Assembly: GCA_015061315.1 (NCBI GenBank)
Contig: SUWV01000029.1
Coordinates: 1 to 32,333 of the forward strand
Reading direction: 5' to 3'
Source: Lentimicrobiaceae bacterium
GTDB lineage: Bacteria > Bacteroidota > Bacteroidia > Bacteroidales > F082
DNA length: 32,333 nt
The position numbers and the translations under genes are program-made. Of this stretch, positions 31,496-32,333 are shown in pieces (within the stretch, counting starts at the first letter, position 1; every line of letters begins with the position of its first letter). The notes under the pieces are model-generated. The model saw only the letters and a program-made list of their open reading frames with translations. It had not been told where the DNA came from and ran no database searches.

Positions 31496-32122
31496 ATGAA
31501 AGAACAAGAGAAAATCAGCAAGGAGCAACTTATCTTGGAGGCTGCCGAGCAGGAGTTTTTTATCAAGGGTTACGATGGAGCAAGGACAACATCTATTGCC
31601 CAAAGGGCGGGTGTGACGCACGCAATGCTCCACTACTACTATCGTACCAAGGAGCAACTCTTCGAGCGCATCATCGAGAAGAATGCAAAGACCATTGCCG
31701 AGACGATGTTGGCGGCGATGGGCAACCCTACAATGCCCATTGTCGAGCGATTGAAGGATGGCGTAAGTGCCCACTTCGACCTTGTGGCTACAAATCCACT
31801 GTTGCCACGCTTCTTCCTAAATGAGATTATTGCCCGCCCCGAGCGATACAACCTATTGTACGATAAGATGAAGAGTATCGCTGGGGTGTTATTTGCCTCG
31901 ATGCAGTGCGAAATTGATGCCGCAGCGGAGCGTGGCGAGATGGAGCGTGTGGATATTCGAATGCTCCTTATGTCGACACTCTCGCTCAATATATTCCCAT
32001 TTATTATTCACGACTTTGCTCAACCTGTAATGGGCGATTTGATGGCAGACAGAGAGCAGTTTATTCAACAGCGAAAGGCAGAGAATGTAGAAACTATAAT
32101 GCGAAGAATCAAAAAGATGTAG
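31496..32122 (+). CDS. TetR/AcrR-family transcriptional regulator
   Basis: The ATG at 31496 gives a 208-residue TetR-type repressor; an upstream in-frame TTG at 31466 lies inside the operator. The helix-turn-helix domain covers about 10-55: ILEAAEQEFFIKGYDGARTT (in part), SIAQRAGVTHAMLHYYYRTKEQLF. The remaining helices form a ligand-binding and dimer domain without specific resemblance. The gene is richer in G and C than those to the left, with codons such as GAG, CTC and GCC. It overlaps no array and is followed 4 nt later by a TolC-type gene. This suggests control of an efflux operon induced by its own substrate. It may have been acquired by transfer. Confidence 0.92.
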   Translation: MKEQEKISKEQLILEAAEQEFFIKGYDGARTTSIAQRAGVTHAMLHYYYRTKEQLFERIIEKNAKTIAETMLAAMGNPTMPIVERLKDGVSAHFDLVATNPLLPRFFLNEIIARPERYNLLYDKMKSIAGVLFASMQCEIDAAAERGEMERVDIRMLLMSTLSLNIFPFIIHDFAQPVMGDLMADREQFIQQRKAENVETIMRRIKKM

Positions 32123-32126
32123 AGCT

Positions 32127-32333
32127 ATGAAAAGGATGTTATTAACGCTCCTATTCGCTATCGTAGCGTTTGGGGCAACAGCACAAACGCTCAACGAGTG
32201 TCGTCGCTTGGCTCGTGAGCACTACCCCGAGATTAGGCAATACAACCTTATCTCTGAGACCGAGCAATACAACCTATCGAACGCTGCTCGTGCGTGGATT
32301 CCGCAGGTGGTAATATCGGGTCAGGCAACCTAT
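32127..32333 (+). CDS. TolC-family outer-membrane efflux protein (5' part)
   Basis: The reading frame opens with ATG 4 nt after the tetR stop codon and runs off the window (69 codons seen). MKRMLLTLLFAIVAFGATAQ is a signal peptide. TLNECRRLAREHYPEIRQYN and the following NLSNAARAWIPQVVISGQATY are the first helical repeat and the typical first strand of TolC-type outer-membrane channels. It is likely the first structural gene of an export operon, with membrane-fusion and transporter genes expected to the right. Confidence 0.8.
   Translation, partial: MKRMLLTLLFAIVAFGATAQTLNECRRLAREHYPEIRQYNLISETEQYNLSNAARAWIPQVVISGQATY

Overview
The window looks like chromosomal DNA of a member of the Bacteroidota, most likely an unclassified Bacteroidales. 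The grounds are the gene families (GldB- and GldH-like lipoproteins, a TonB-dependent receptor with a carboxypeptidase-regulatory N-terminal domain, DUF4837, a type IX secretion C-terminal signal), lipobox lipoproteins, few visible Shine-Dalgarno sequences, and promoters with the Bacteroidota -7 box TAnnTTTG, mostly as TATCTTTG. The species cannot be named from the sequence alone.

Layout. 1-8.1 kb: a metallo-beta-lactamase-fold hydrolase, a B12-dependent ribonucleotide reductase (nrdJ), a hotdog thioesterase, a YifB/ComM-type ATPase, a GldB-like lipoprotein and a SAM hydroxide adenosyltransferase. 8.1-14.9 kb: phoH, purC, a SirB1-like protein, nadD, yicC, ornithine aminotransferase, DUF1294 and a small HsdR-N-type nuclease-fold protein. 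14.9-18.6 kb: tRNA-Glu(CTC) with its own promoter and terminator, a secreted protein, a PAP2 phosphatase, a TonB-C-like protein and obg. 18.8-23.1 kb: a co-directional ricT-gldH-PBP1A cluster. 23.3-31.0 kb: a secreted peptidylarginine-deiminase-like enzyme, divergent from an MltD-type lytic transglycosylase and DUF4837, then a TonB-dependent receptor and rpmB. 31.0-32.3 kb: a gene-poor junction, then a GC-richer tetR followed by the start of a TolC-type efflux gene cut by the window edge.

Most genes are housekeeping. The strongest points of interest are these. (1) An enzyme that keeps every residue known to define the Porphyromonas gingivalis secreted peptidylarginine deiminase (PPAD), with a type IX secretion C-terminal domain. 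(2) A dense set of intergenic arrays built from degenerate 8-, 7- or 6-bp units. They sit in most gaps between genes, often begin on a stop codon, and in one case supply the N-terminus of a protein. (3) Hairpin elements ending in GTAGAGACGTG. (4) A tetR promoter matching the Bacteroidota consensus with a palindromic operator on the predicted start site, next to an abrupt change in base composition.

Functionally, gldB, gldH and the C-terminal-signal cargo fit a cell with a type IX secretion/gliding apparatus. PBP1A, the LysM lytic transglycosylase and the PAP2 enzyme belong to envelope growth. Obg, YicC, PhoH, RicT, NadD, PurC and NrdJ are core RNA, ribosome and nucleotide functions.
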